Part shown: in pieces, positions 1 to 11,600 of the stretch
Layout: each line of letters begins with the position of its first letter
How positions within the stretch are numbered: the stretch's first letter is position 1
Assembly (NCBI GenBank): GCA_965222645.1
Contig: OZ244968.1
Coordinates: forward strand, 5,456,001 to 5,520,000
From: JABDMH01 sp965222645
GTDB taxonomy: Bacteria; Bacteroidota; Bacteroidia; Chitinophagales; Saprospiraceae
Direction: 5' to 3'
DNA: 64,000 bases
Made by a program: the position numbers and the translations under genes
The notes under the pieces: generated by a model
What the model saw: only the letters and a program-made list of their open reading frames with translations
What the model was told of the DNA's origin: nothing
Databases searched by the model: none

Positions 1-573
1 GAGGACAGGTGTTTTGTTTTCCTGCGAATAAAACTGAAACATCCGTTCACGTCCGAGGCAGGATTGGGCATATTCACCGATGGGTTCGGGACTGGTTTCT
101 TCATTTGCTCCTGCAGATTTTACAGGTACAAGCGGATAAACATTGCCCGTGGAAAAAACTACAATTCTCGAATTTCGATATTTTCTTGCAACCAAGCCTG
201 GCAAAAAGACATTCATTGCCCATTTGCCTGGTTCTTTGCCTGTAGTGCCAAATTTCTGTCCCGCCATATAAATAAGATTCGGTACGTCTGGCAAAGCATC
301 AAGAAAATCAGAGTTGAGAAGATCACCGGCGATAGTCTTGAGCTCATGTGATTGGAGATATCGTTCTACGTTTTTGTCAGAAAATCGCGAAACACAAATA
401 ATGTCATTATTCTGACCATTTATTAGAAATGCATTTTTCAATAAAACAGCTAAACTGGGTCCCATCTTGCCAGCAGCACCTAAGATCATTACATCTTCAT
501 TGATTTTCTTGACGTCTGCCAAAAGCCTCTCTGAGGGTGAAGTAAGCAATTGTTCCAGTTTTGCAGCATCCAT
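1..573 (-). CDS. NAD-dependent epimerase/dehydratase family protein (partial, runs off left edge)
   Basis: The 191 codons visible begin at an ATG at 573 and stay open to the window edge, so the C-terminus is missing. The N-terminal third holds a Rossmann nucleotide-binding motif, GAAGKMG, near residues 32-38, preceded by the hydrophobic strand DVMIL. Further on, the segments VPNLIYMAG and RIVVFSTGNVYP look like the beta-4 and beta-5 strands of extended short-chain dehydrogenases, the second carrying the usual Ser-Thr after the strand. This fits a sugar-nucleotide epimerase or dehydratase; the substrate cannot be told. The Tyr-x3-Lys pair is not identifiable in the visible part. The gene starts 19 bp after the Nramp-like gene stops on the same strand, so the two are probably co-transcribed. 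Confidence 0.8.
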   Translation of the reverse strand, partial: MDAAKLEQLLTSPSERLLADVKKINEDVMILGAAGKMGPSLAVLLKNAFLINGQNNDIICVSRFSDKNVERYLQSHELKTIAGDLLNSDFLDALPDVPNLIYMAGQKFGTTGKEPGKWAMNVFLPGLVARKYRNSRIVVFSTGNVYPLVPVKSAGANEETSPEPIGEYAQSCLGRERMFQFYSQENKTPVL

Positions 574-592
574 ATTTTTTCAAGCTATTATT

Positions 593-1798
593 TTACATAA
601 AAACTAGTCTCCTGAGATGAAATAGGGCAAGAAAAAGAAGCAATAAAAAACCACCTATGGGAATAACGTTATCCAACCAACTGTTTACCCGATTATTCAT
701 AACACTTTTGTCATTAACTACAATAAGCAGGAAAAATGCTGCAGCAGGAGCTATTACGATTGTTATCGCTTGTGCAAAGACGATCAATTCGAGTGGAAGC
801 CTTCCGAAGAGAATGGCTATTGCACTTCCAAAAATGATGACCATCATGACTGCCCGCTTTACAGCTGGCAGATTTAGATGATGCCCAAATCCGAAAGCAT
901 CACCAAGCAATGTTCCACCTATAGTGGCATTTCCCAAAAGGGAAGTAAAAGAGGCAGCAAATAAACCGACCATAAAAAGGTTTGTCGTAAATTTTCCGAA
1001 TAGGGGTTCTAGTGCCAGACCCAGGTCCCCTGCATGATTAACTTCAATATTCTGGCTGTGAAGTATTGAGGAGGCACAGAGCATCACAATAGCTGAAAGA
1101 AAACCAAGCAATAATATTCCGCGTACACTGTCTCGATAGCTCGTACCTATTTCTTTTTCTGTCCAGCCTTTTGCCTGTACAAGATAACTCTGGTAGAAGG
1201 CTCCCACGATGGAAAAGCTGGAGGCAATCAGTGCCACAAGGAGCAGTTCAGATCCCTCGGGAATGCGGGGGACCAAACCAGCAATGATTTTACTCAATAA
1301 CGGTTTACTCATAATAAAGGTGACTAAAAAGCAAATGAGCATGAGAATCACTAAGGATGCCATTAGTGACTCCAAAACCTTATAAAATTTTCGCGTATAA
1401 ACAACTGCAATAGCAAGCGCAGAAATAAGAACAATCCAGAATGGTTGCGATAAGCCAAATATCTCCTTAAAAGCAACACCTGCACCGATGGCATTTCCCG
1501 CCTGAAAAGAGGCTCCAATAAAAAAAATTCCTATTCCCAATAAAACCGATACCCACCGGCCAAATCTATTTGCGATGATTTGCATTAATGATCGATTTGC
1601 AATGCAGCCGATTCTGGAGGAAAGATTGGTGTAGCTGGACATGAAGACAATCGCGACTACAATAACCCACAAAAATGTAGTCCCGTAACTAGCTCCCAAT
1701 TTTGTATTTACTGTAAGACTGCCCGGACCAAATACAAGAGCTGCTGTAATTAGTCCGGGACCTATTTTTTGGAAAAAAGACTTTTTTAAATTGGCCAT
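593..1798 (-). CDS. Nramp-family divalent metal transporter, atypical metal site
   Basis: This is a 401-residue integral membrane protein with about eleven hydrophobic segments. The opening KIGPGLITAALVFGPGSLTV matches the start of Nramp (SLC11) transporters, which move Mn2+, Fe2+ or related cations into the cell with protons. Canonical Nramps carry Asp-Pro-Gly-Asn in helix 1 and a Met-Pro-His-type motif in helix 6. Here helix 1 reads GPGS and the helix 6 region reads IVGAFYQSYLV, so both direct metal ligands are absent. The fold assignment is firm, but the substrate may not be Mn2+ or Fe2+. The gene lies just upstream of the epimerase in a two-gene unit, and divergent from the sulfatase at 1894. 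The start at 1798 gives a normal basic N-terminus before helix 1. Confidence 0.85.
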   Translation of the reverse strand: MANLKKSFFQKIGPGLITAALVFGPGSLTVNTKLGASYGTTFLWVIVVAIVFMSSYTNLSSRIGCIANRSLMQIIANRFGRWVSVLLGIGIFFIGASFQAGNAIGAGVAFKEIFGLSQPFWIVLISALAIAVVYTRKFYKVLESLMASLVILMLICFLVTFIMSKPLLSKIIAGLVPRIPEGSELLLVALIASSFSIVGAFYQSYLVQAKGWTEKEIGTSYRDSVRGILLLGFLSAIVMLCASSILHSQNIEVNHAGDLGLALEPLFGKFTTNLFMVGLFAASFTSLLGNATIGGTLLGDAFGFGHHLNLPAVKRAVMMVIIFGSAIAILFGRLPLELIVFAQAITIVIAPAAAFFLLIVVNDKSVMNNRVNSWLDNVIPIGGFLLLLFLALFHLRRLVFM

Positions 1799-1893
1799 AT
1801 ATCCCGACGGATTAAATATAGCGTATAATTTGAGAACACCACTTTTTGTACGAGCATGGGAATTCTGTTACTTTAGAGAAGATTCTCTCACCT

Positions 1894-3393
1894 ATGGTAT
1901 TTAGATTTTGTAGCCTCCTGCTGATTGCGATGCTTTTGATGGGCCGGAGTTGGGGACAGGATTTGCCGAACATTGTCATTATCCTGGCCGATGATCTCGG
2001 TTATGGAGATCCGCAGTGTTACAATGACTCATCCCTGATCCCCACTCCGCAGATAGATGGCCTTGCTGCTAATGGTATCCGGTTTACGGATGCTCATAGC
2101 CCAGCCTCTGTTTGCACTCCCACCCGGTATGGGATTCTGACTGGCCGCTATGCATGGCGTACGGCTTTAAAAAAAAGTGTACTGTGGCCCTGGGATTCTC
2201 CGTTGCTGGAAGATGAAAGACTTACACTTCCGGATATGCTTTCGGAAAGAGGTTATCAGACCGCATGTGTTGGAAAATGGCATCTTGGATTCACTTGGTA
2301 CGATGCATATGGAAATCCGGTAAATTCTTTGGCAAAACAAGGTGTGAATGATAGGCAGTGGCAAATGGCCACAGCGGAAAAAATCGACTTTTCAATGCCG
2401 TTAAAAGGAGGTCCTCTTCAACATGGATTTGATTATTATTTCGGTGATGATGTCCCCAATTTTCCACCATATATCTTCATTGAAAACAACCAAACTCTAG
2501 GTCTTCCGTCGGCTTCTAAGCCAGAAAACATATTTGGTCATCCCGGACCGATGCTTCCGGGATGGGATCTGTCAACAGTTATGCCCACCATTACGCAAAA
2601 GGCATGTGCATACATCGATAAGGCAGTCAGCAGGAACGATCCGTTCTTTCTCTACTTCGCATTGACTGCTCCACATACACCCATTGCTCCATCGCCACAT
2701 TTCATTGGCAGATCAAAAGCTGCGTGGTATGGAGACTATGTGATGGAGGTCGACTGGGCAGTCGGCCAGGTTGTCGAGACATTGAAGAAGAATAAAATCT
2801 TTGAGAATACCATTGTCATATTTACATCAGACAATGGATCTCCACAGCGGGACGGCACGGATATGAATGGGGCGACGGGAAGCGTAAAAAAGTATGGACA
2901 TGACCCGAGCCGTCCGTGGAGAGGAATGAAGGCCGATATATGGGAGGGCGGTCATCGAGTACCTTTTATTATCACATGGCCGGATCGCATCATTAATCCC
3001 TTTACCAGCGCGCAACCATTCGTTTTATTGGATTTGATGAAATCTCTGGCTGCGATTACTAATAGTGTTTTGCCCGATGATGCCGCACCAGACAGCTATG
3101 ATTTTTCATCCGTCTTTTTGGGATCTATACCGGAGAAAAATATTCGTGACCATATGATTCACCATTCGGGTCAGGGTATTTTCAGTATTAGGATGGGCGA
3201 CTGGAAGCTCATCCTCGGCAAAGATTCGGGTGGATTCACCAGGTATACAGCACCAGATGGATCTCCACCGGGTCAGTTGTACAACTTGAAAGTAGATCCT
3301 CAGGAGCAAACAAATCTTTATGATCTGGAGCCCACCATAGTAAGTGAGCTCCAGAATCGGTTAGAACGTGAGTGGGAATCAGATCGAGAGTAG
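1894..3393 (+). CDS. Secreted S1-family sulfatase (arylsulfatase type)
   Basis: This is a formylglycine-dependent sulfatase of 499 residues, removing sulfate esters from organic or polysaccharide substrates outside the cytoplasm. A signal peptide covers about residues 1-22 (hydrophobic core SLLLIAMLLMG, cleavage near GQ). The calcium-binding Asp pair lies in ILADDLGYGD (Asp33, Asp34), and the catalytic motif CTPTR places the cysteine to be converted to formylglycine at residue 74. A further metal-site motif, FTSDNG, is near 310-315. The ATG at 1894 is preferred over the in-frame TTG at 1846 because it starts exactly at the signal peptide. The Cys-type motif needs an anSME or FGE maturase, and none is seen in this window. 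The natural substrate is unknown. Confidence 0.9.
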   Translation: MVFRFCSLLLIAMLLMGRSWGQDLPNIVIILADDLGYGDPQCYNDSSLIPTPQIDGLAANGIRFTDAHSPASVCTPTRYGILTGRYAWRTALKKSVLWPWDSPLLEDERLTLPDMLSERGYQTACVGKWHLGFTWYDAYGNPVNSLAKQGVNDRQWQMATAEKIDFSMPLKGGPLQHGFDYYFGDDVPNFPPYIFIENNQTLGLPSASKPENIFGHPGPMLPGWDLSTVMPTITQKACAYIDKAVSRNDPFFLYFALTAPHTPIAPSPHFIGRSKAAWYGDYVMEVDWAVGQVVETLKKNKIFENTIVIFTSDNGSPQRDGTDMNGATGSVKKYGHDPSRPWRGMKADIWEGGHRVPFIITWPDRIINPFTSAQPFVLLDLMKSLAAITNSVLPDDAAPDSYDFSSVFLGSIPEKNIRDHMIHHSGQGIFSIRMGDWKLILGKDSGGFTRYTAPDGSPPGQLYNLKVDPQEQTNLYDLEPTIVSELQNRLEREWESDRE

Positions 3394-3859
3394 AAGATTC
3401 CACAAGGGAGTATGCTCATTCTACACTGAGATTAATAAGTATTGACGCATTTAAACAATGCGAGGTAAGATCCGGTTCTGATCACAGGAAATTGGCACAA
3501 AAGACTTATCAAACTACTCCTTCCTTCCCAGTATTACGGAGTCAATCTTTGGGTCCCCATTGGTTGCGGAATTTCCAGGTCTCACACGAATCTTTTTTTC
3601 AACTGAGTCATTGTTCATATTTCTTGATTAATTAATGAGTTAAGTTTAAGATATCCTAGGTCATATGTCATCGCAACATGGGTCTAGGCCGAGACTCATG
3701 TGAGAGGTAGAGCGATTATCTGTTTCTGATAGGCATGGTTCCATTCCGCATGGTTTTTCTGCATTCGGTTTCCTAATTGGCCATATGTAAAAGTAGATAT
3801 TCATTTACTTTCAACAGCCATAGGATTTTTAAAATTGGATATTATCGTGCTAATTATTC
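3394..3859. other. Gene-free stretch
   Basis: These 466 bases separate the sulfatase from the convergent HEPN gene. Open frames here are short and show no family resemblance or protein-like pattern. I see no convincing terminator hairpin with a T-tract, tRNA or repeat. Confidence 0.5.
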
Positions 3860-4417
3860 TTACCCCCACCTTTCTTTTTTGAAATGCTCGTCCACTACTT
3901 CAACCATTTTTTCTGATAATTCCCCAAACCCCTCCCAAGACATTTCAATTATTCGCCAGTGATCTTTGCTTTCAGGTTTTCTAGGGTCTATATTTTTAAA
4001 AACAAATTTATCCTCATGAGCCTCTACCTTTCCATGGCTAATGGCATTTCTTATGGAGTTAATAATATCCTTCAAATCATCAGATTTTCTCTTCTGGCCA
4101 GAAAATATGAATTTAAAGATCCTTTTGTCAAGATGTTTTTCTAAGTCTTCCAATATCTCGGTTTCAATTTCCAAGGACTTAATAGATTCCCATAACCATA
4201 CCAGGCATAAATAGCCTCTAGTTAAAAACACACTTTGATTTATAAATATGGGTTTTTCATTACCACTAAACTTTTTGTAGACTCGCAATATAAAGCCAGA
4301 GTAAATAGAAGATGTTTCCTGTTGCAGCTCATTCAGCACTTGAGTATTTACCAAATTGAGATGAACAAAATTCAATTTGCTCTTAAGTGAATTCGGATTG
4401 TCGTCGTAGTAGTTCAT
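3860..4417 (-). CDS. HEPN-domain protein, similar to the pEK499_p136 type
   Basis: A 185-residue cytoplasmic protein without signal peptide or membrane segments. The central alpha-helical region ends in SIRNAISHGKV, which contains the Arg-x4-His motif (Arg123, His128) that defines the catalytic core of HEPN ribonuclease domains, in the Arg-Asn-x3-His version. The layout, with an N-terminal helical half and the motif around residue 125, resembles the HEPN family named after plasmid protein pEK499_p136. HEPN proteins often act as RNases in toxin-antitoxin or phage-defence systems. No nucleotidyltransferase (MNT) partner or other antitoxin flanks this copy, so it stands alone. Family assignment is by motif only, and a role in defence is inference. 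Confidence 0.6.
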   Translation of the reverse strand: MNYYDDNPNSLKSKLNFVHLNLVNTQVLNELQQETSSIYSGFILRVYKKFSGNEKPIFINQSVFLTRGYLCLVWLWESIKSLEIETEILEDLEKHLDKRIFKFIFSGQKRKSDDLKDIINSIRNAISHGKVEAHEDKFVFKNIDPRKPESKDHWRIIEMSWEGFGELSEKMVEVVDEHFKKERWG

Positions 4418-5694
4418 TTTTAATAGTCTAGTTTATTGAAAGTAAACGGGGAGTGATCAGTTTTTGATGCGGACCGGTCACCATATAATGTCTGTTTGCC
4501 CAACAGGGGCATACTTTTTCGGCTATAGATTCGGATGATACAAGGGGATAAAATTTTCTTGTGTGTCAGAGTGGTGTTTCGAATCACCCGACTGGAGGAT
4601 CAATGCCGAGAACGTGCCGCTGTAGGCTTTTTATCAATATTCTCAGCCCCGAATGCCGTATTCGAGACGCTATGGGTCCGATTGTAAAAGGAGTTACTTG
4701 AAAACATAAACAATAGCTGATTGAGCTGGGATGTCGTCATTTTCTTTGTGCTGCGCAATAGCAAATATGATCGGGAAAAGACCATTTTCCATTATCGGTC
4801 ATCAAATCTAGGGGCAAACTTTTGACTAACCGGATCTACGGACCTGCTCTGATGCATGGACCCGGGACAACCGTGTAGATGGTCAAATGCCCTCTCTTGC
4901 AAACAGGAGACTAATCGATCGGTATACCATGAAACCGGATGAAGAAAGGTACCATGGACACCTTTTTTGATCGACTCAGCAACGCTCAATGGTGCTCTCG
5001 GCCTCCACGGAGCAATCGAGCAGACTCATGAGGCACTACCAGAAAAGGCAGACGACTTTCCCAACGAGGTCTTTCTCTAGGTACCTGATGGTAGGAGAAA
5101 TTCGTAAAAAATTCTCCCCAAAAAATTAAATCCTTTTGTATATTAGTCACACATCTGATTAAATGAAGCGATGGCTTTACTAAATCGGACTAGAATTTAT
5201 AAGGCGGATCTGTGCTTGTCATGAATCGCACATTTTTACAAGTGAAGAACGGATCAAGTCTACACGCTTAGGCGTGGGCTTGATCGACTTCACTAGGTGT
5301 GCGAAAACCTTTGACAAGGCGATTACGAGTTTCACGCCTATTTTTATACAAAGACTTTAAATAACCCGACTCTCTATAGAAGCTCAAGGAGTCCCAGAAC
5401 TAATCAAAATCATGAGCTGACCATCGATCCACAAAAAAAACATTAGATAAATTTCTCTGTCAAAAAACAGAGGGATTCTCTTTGAAGCGGTAAAATACGA
5501 GTACCGGCAAAGGCTGGTACGTATATAACTGGTGCACCGGCTGCGGATTCATAAAGGCCGGTGCATATTCAAACATATAAAAATTCATTTGAAAAACCTT
5601 GATATCCTTTGCAAAGCTAATATCGACCACTTCCACTGGTAGCAAATCAAGTGAACCTATCTTTTATAAAATAACTAAATAAATCAAAAAAAAA
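4418..5694. other. Long gene-poor stretch with inverted repeats
   Basis: About 1.28 kb between the HEPN gene and the RHS gene. No open frame here has recognisable family features. The stretch holds a long imperfect hairpin (5227-5303) and a 9-bp inverted repeat (TGCACCGGC at 5533-5541 against its complement at 5557-5565). A frame at about 4944-5078 (+) reads like protein for some 45 codons but is too short to name. The region may contain remains of lost genes upstream of the toxin locus. Confidence 0.5.
5227..5303. repeat. Long imperfect inverted repeat
   Basis: Five matched blocks pair in order around a 4-base loop at 5268-5271: CGCACA (5227-5232) with TGTGCG (5298-5303), GTGAAG (5242-5247) with CTTCAC (5288-5293), GATCAAG (5252-5258) with CTTGATC (5279-5285), and CACGC (5263-5267) with GCGTG (5272-5276). 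The bulges between the blocks differ in length. It could form an RNA or cruciform hairpin of about 77 bases. It has no T-tract and no adjacent gene end, so it is not a simple terminator. Confidence 0.6.
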
Positions 5695-8600
5695 ATGAAA
5701 GCCCTAATCTTCCGTCTGAGCTATCGACATTTATTTATCCCTATGCTGTTTTCTTTTTCTTTATCCCTTGCAGCTATTGATATTTGTCCATACTTCTGTC
5801 CGAATAAAAACTTACCCACCGGCGCAGAATTAATAAATACGCTGGAAAAGAACCGGGATGCCCTTGATGATGATCCAAGGGGGCTTTTCTTTTTTGACAC
5901 GATCCCTCCTGGTAAAGGAAAGGGAAAGCGCACAAAAGTGAAAAAACTATCGGCAAGGATCACCGGAGAAGATGTTGATATAGACTGGATTACCATCGAA
6001 GAACACGATGTCGATTATTTCGAACTGTATGCTGCCATCGATGCTCAACCGTATAAATCGATCGAAAAAATAAAACCAGATAAAGGAAAAATAAAGGAGA
6101 AGGAAGAAAAAGAATACAAGCTCAAAGACAAAGAAAGTAAGAAAAAAAACAAGGAGGCAAAACGGATATACTACCGGCTCCATGAGGTGACCAAAAAGGG
6201 AGAAGATCACATACTGGCTGTGGCTATGACGGCATCAGCTAGCAGTAGCGGCAACAGCAATGCTCCTGACCAGTTGCTGGACCTCCTTCCACAGACCACA
6301 CCAAAATCGCCGGAGGTAGCGGCCATGGAGCGTTTTGATCAATACCCGGTGTCACACTTTACGGGTATCGCCGATATATCCATACCGATTCACACAATAG
6401 CAGTGGGAGCGCTCAAAATTCCAATCGAACTCAAGTACCACTCTGGTGGAAATAAGGTATCTGATGTCGCTCCCAGGCAAGGCCTGGGTTGGAGTGTTAC
6501 GGGATTGTACAGTTTAAGTACTGAGATAAGAGGGCAGGCCGATCAGACCAGCAGTACAGGCATGCTCAATAATGACCTGCCCACTTTTACCTTGAGCTGC
6601 ATCACCCCGGCAGACAAACAGCTGCTGGATGGGCATATCAATTTTGGCTATGATATGGAGCGGGATGTATTTACCTATCGCACCCCGTTGCGCACCAATT
6701 CCTTTGTAGTGACCCCAGACAGTACTTATTTTTTGGAAGCCGATCGCAGCCTGATCAATTATTCGGGAGGATTTAATGATTTTACCTTACTGGATGATCA
6801 CGGCAATCAATACTATTATGACATCAAAGAAAATACAGGCGGTAATAATATAAATAATACCAGTGCTTGGCATGTCAGTGAAATTTTAACCAGTGTGCCC
6901 GGGGAAAAAGTATCGTACACATACTATAATTTGGAGACCCTCAGCTACATCACCGATCATACCACAGTGCATACCGTTCATACAGATTTATGCGATAATG
7001 TACCGGCTGGAATTACTTCCGGACCTCAACCTCCCACCTATTTGCAAAACACGGTGTATATCAGCCAAAGGCCATTGAAAGAAATCTTTTTTCCCGGCGG
7101 AAAGATCCATTTTGTATTGGAGAGCCAGGACAGGCAGGATCTGAGTGGAGCCAAGGCACTGGATAAAATCGATGTCTACAGCTACGATTTCGAAGAAGCC
7201 GGTACCAATAAATACAAACTCATCAGAAGCTATGATTTATCCTACGTGTACAAGACGCGCAGTGGCACCAATGGGGGTAAAGTATTATTTCTGGAAAAAG
7301 TAGAGCAAAAAGATAATGGAGGTGTAGTGATAGGCACCTATAAAATGGATTACAACACGACAGCCCTACCAAAAAAAGATTCGTATGCCACAGATGAACA
7401 GGGATATTACAACGGAGCTACAAATGCCAATTTAATCCCGGCCTATTCGATACCTTATGCACCTAATTGCAATAGTACCAATTCTACAGCTACCAATGCC
7501 AATCCTGCCAATCGCAATTCGAATGGCACATACATGAACGCCTGGATGCTGGAGCGTATAGATTATCCCACCGGTGGATATACCAAATTTGAATACGAAC
7601 CCCATAAATATATAGATGGCTCTACATCTATACTGGCAGGAGGTCTTCGGATAAAAAAAATGACAAGCTATTCCCAGAGTGGAGCGCTGTTAAAGTCCTT
7701 CCGGTATGGAGCCAGTGAATCAGGTCACGGAACATACCGGGACTATAGCAAGGTCATGATGCGCACTGACCAGATGATCAAAAAAGAAGACAACACGGGA
7801 GGTAGTGATTATTACTCCTACAATGTCATGCGTCTGAGCTCTGGAGTAAACACACTAATCAATGCCTTTGAAGGTGTACCGGTCACCTATGGCGAGGTTA
7901 CGGTATATGAAGATAGTACCGGAGCGGGCAGTATCGGAAAAACCATATACACCTACAAAAATGATGTCAACGATCTGGCTATCACCGGTAATGGAGCCAC
8001 CAACAGGCAAGTGCTGCAAAGCCGGCACTGGGCCCGTGGTCAACTGCTCAGCAGAAAGGTGTACGGATCTGATAATAACCTCAGAGAAGAAATCACGAAC
8101 ACGTACACAGCGATTATTCCATCCAATCCGACACCGGCTTTGGGTTATGTTTTGGGCAGAAGTCTGGATATGATTACGCTCGGGGTTACCAACGGGTCAG
8201 GATGCCTGATAGATGACGATCAGTTTATTCTCAATCCATATTCCTGGTATCCGGGATTGTTAAAACTAAATACAACACGAAGCAGAAAATACGATGATAT
8301 AACCCCTGGTAAATACGTGGATCGTTTGATCACCCAGAGCTATGATCCGGATGACTATCAGCTCACCGAAGAAAAATATACGAACACCGATGGGGATGAG
8401 CGCATAAAAAGATACCGGTATGTCACCGGTCTTTCTAATTTATCTGCATCCCACACAGGTGCTGCATTGGCCTTTTTCCACATGCGGGAAAACAATCAAC
8501 TCAATACCCCTATAGAGATAAATACGCTTAGAAAATCCGGAAGTACCACCAGGTATTTATCGGGACTACTAAGCGAGTACAGTATCAAACTGCTTGACAG

Positions 8601-11600
8601 CCGTTACTATGTTTTACCTGCAAATATCTACCAGGCACGCATTGATGATCTGAATCAACCCACGAGTTTTACCCAGGTCAATGTAAGCTCGGGAGGTACA
8701 ATCAGCAGGGATGCCAGCTATGTGCACCGGTTGGATTTTATAGATTACACGACGCACGGTAAAATAGACCGCTGGAAAAGACCGGGGAACAGCATTGTTA
8801 AATATACCTGGGACACGGATGCCAATAGCACCTACCACCACCGCATGCAAAACAGCATTTTGCACCATGGCAACACAGCGGCACAGATCACGCAATACAA
8901 AATAAGCCGGAGCCTGCTGGGCATGGATACTTTAATTATTCCAAATGGTATAAGCACAACCTACAATTACGATAGTTATGGCCGGTTTAAAAGAATACTG
9001 GATAATGCCGGAGACATCGATCAGGAAACCGAGTACGTGATATCTTCTGGGGGAAATAGTCGAGTGATTATTCATACACCGAGGTCGTCTATGAGCATTC
9101 TGAGCACCGATATCACCGAGGTAATGACCGACATCCACTTTTACGATGGTTTAGGCAGAGCCGAACAGACCATGCAAAAACAAGCGAGCCCGAATGCGAG
9201 CACCCATATCGTGCGGGGAGCGGTGACTCGCGATGATTTTGGCCGCACATCCAGAGACTATGTACCTTTTTCAGCAGGTGGCAGTACTACACAAAAGGCC
9301 TCACTGCCCACAAGTGTTCATGGAGACAACAAGCCTTATGGCGAGGTAAAGACGTATGATGATAGCCCCCTCCTGAAACCCAAAGAAATCCTTGGTCTGG
9401 GCAGTACTTGGCACAGCCAAAATAAGTTTGTAGAAAATACCTATGAGGTGGCACCGGGCAGTACGATAAGAAAATACGTAAATGGAATAAGTGGAGCATC
9501 GGTCAGCGGCACATATGGACCCAATGAATTGTACATGCGCAAGACGATCAGCGAGCAGGGCAATGTCACGATAGCTTATCTGGACAATGATGGCAAGATC
9601 GTACAGCGATCTGAGCAAGACTCTACGGGCACCTACCGGCACACTGCCTTTATCTATAATAATCACGATCGAGTGCGGTTTGTCATACAACCCCAGAGTT
9701 TTGAGACCTCGCAGAGCTTTACCATAGACGATGCCTATTTTAAGGATGGCGTATTTGAATTTGTATACGACAGCCTGGGCAGGGAAATATCGAGACACAC
9801 GCCGGGAGGAGGCCGGAGTTTTACGGTATACGACCGGTTGGATAGAATCGTGCTTACCCAAACGGCATTACAAAAAGCAAATAACAAATGGAGCTATATC
9901 CGGTATGATGCCTTTGGCAGAGTGGCCCACACCGGAGAACTAACCTCCTCATTGAGTCAAAGTGCACTGGCTGATAAGTTTAAGGCCATCAATCAATGCT
10001 ATGAGCAATGGGTGGCAGGAAGCTGGACTACGGTGAGTTTTCCTTCAGAGCTCAACAGTGCCAGCAAAAAAATAAAGGTGGATAACATCTATGACAGCTA
10101 CACGGCATGGAATAGCCTGGCCCCTTTTGACTCTGACCACGCCTATCACAATGCCATCAGTGATGCCACTGGATTGCTTACGGGGAGTTTTAGCTACAAC
10201 TCGGATGATGCCAACGAGTCGTACTTTGACGTAGTATACTATGATTACAAACTCAGGGAGATACAACGCATCACGAGCCATCATCTGGCCGCCAGTCCTG
10301 CCAGCCCACAGAAGATCATCACGAGTCTGGAGTACAATCATGCCGGGGATATTCTGCGAACGAAGACGACCTGGCAGTTTGAGGATCGAGACGACATCAC
10401 CCACATAGACAGTACGATCTATGATCACCGGGGCAGACCGGTGAGCTATGCCAGTGGAGTAGATGCAGCCCCGGAGGTAATCTGCACTTCGGCTTATGAT
10501 GTCACGGGAAGATTAAACCAGAAGGTATACCAGCCGGGAGGAAGCTATACCAAGGGAGGCACCAATGATTATATCTTCCGGCCACCGAGTCCCACAGAGA
10601 CAAACACAGCCGATACCGCAAGAGTGGCAATCATCCTGGATGCGGGCACCACGATCGATGTAAACAGCATCAATACTTATATGGCCGTGATAGACACCAC
10701 AACTGATCCGGGGACTACAATCAATGCCTTGCAGACGATCCAGTATTCGTACAATATCCGGGACTGGCTCACGGGGATCAACCTCAATGCCGAGGGCAAT
10801 CCGGTGCCCAATGTGAGTGAGGGCGATCTGTTTAGCATGAAGATGAATTACGCATCGGTAGGCCGGTATGATGGTACGATGGGCAGCCAGGCCTGGGCCC
10901 ATCACAACGAGGATCTGCAGCAGCGATCCTACACTTTTAACTACGATGCAGCCAGCCGGATCAAGGGAGCGACATACAGTGGAGTCAATGGCGAGAACTA
11001 TAGTGTGAGTGATCTGCGTTATGATAAAAACGGCAACATTAAGCGGCTAAAGCGGATGGGAAAGAAGGGAAGCGGCTATGCGCAGATAGATGATCTGAGT
11101 TACACTTACTCGGGCAATCACCTGATGCGTGTAGAAGATGCGGTAAGTGGAGACAATGAGGTAGACTTTGTAAACCGCAACAGCGGCAGCGATGACTATG
11201 CCTACTACGCGGATGGCTGCCTGCAAAAGGACCTGAACGAAAACATAAGCAATATCGACTACGACACGTACCTGAGTAAGCCGGTGCTGGTCACCCTGAG
11301 CACAGGAGAAACGGTAAAATACATCTATGATGGCACGGGTACATTGATTAGAAGAGAGTTAAGCGATGGCACATCCTGGGATTATCTGGGCGGTATGATT
11401 CTTAAAGACGGCAATCCGTACCAGATTGCCATGACCGAGGGCCGCATAGTGTATGAAGACACTGTCCCCCGCTACGAGTACGAATACCGCGACCAGGTGG
11501 GCAATCTGCGGGTGTCCTTTACGGAGCGGAACGGAAAATTGCAGCAGACATTTGCGGCGGGATACAGCCCATTTGGTGTACAGATTAATGCGGAGGTAAA

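Noticed and set aside
3372..3635. Coding sequence after the first sulfatase
   Set aside because: It overlaps the sulfatase end, its composition is irregular and it has no recognisable motif.
4944..5078. Small gene reading about 45 codons (LIDSATLNGALG onward)
   Set aside because: Protein-like but no start codon, no family, and a stop-free run of this length is expected by chance in 1.3 kb.
5460..5645. Small minus-strand gene upstream of the RHS gene
   Set aside because: Tyr/Pro/Phe-rich run without a start signal or family; it contains an inverted repeat, more consistent with non-coding DNA.
9301..9861. Minus-strand frames of 100-190 codons inside the RHS gene
   Set aside because: They are antisense shadows of the highly biased YD-repeat coding sequence and have no motif.
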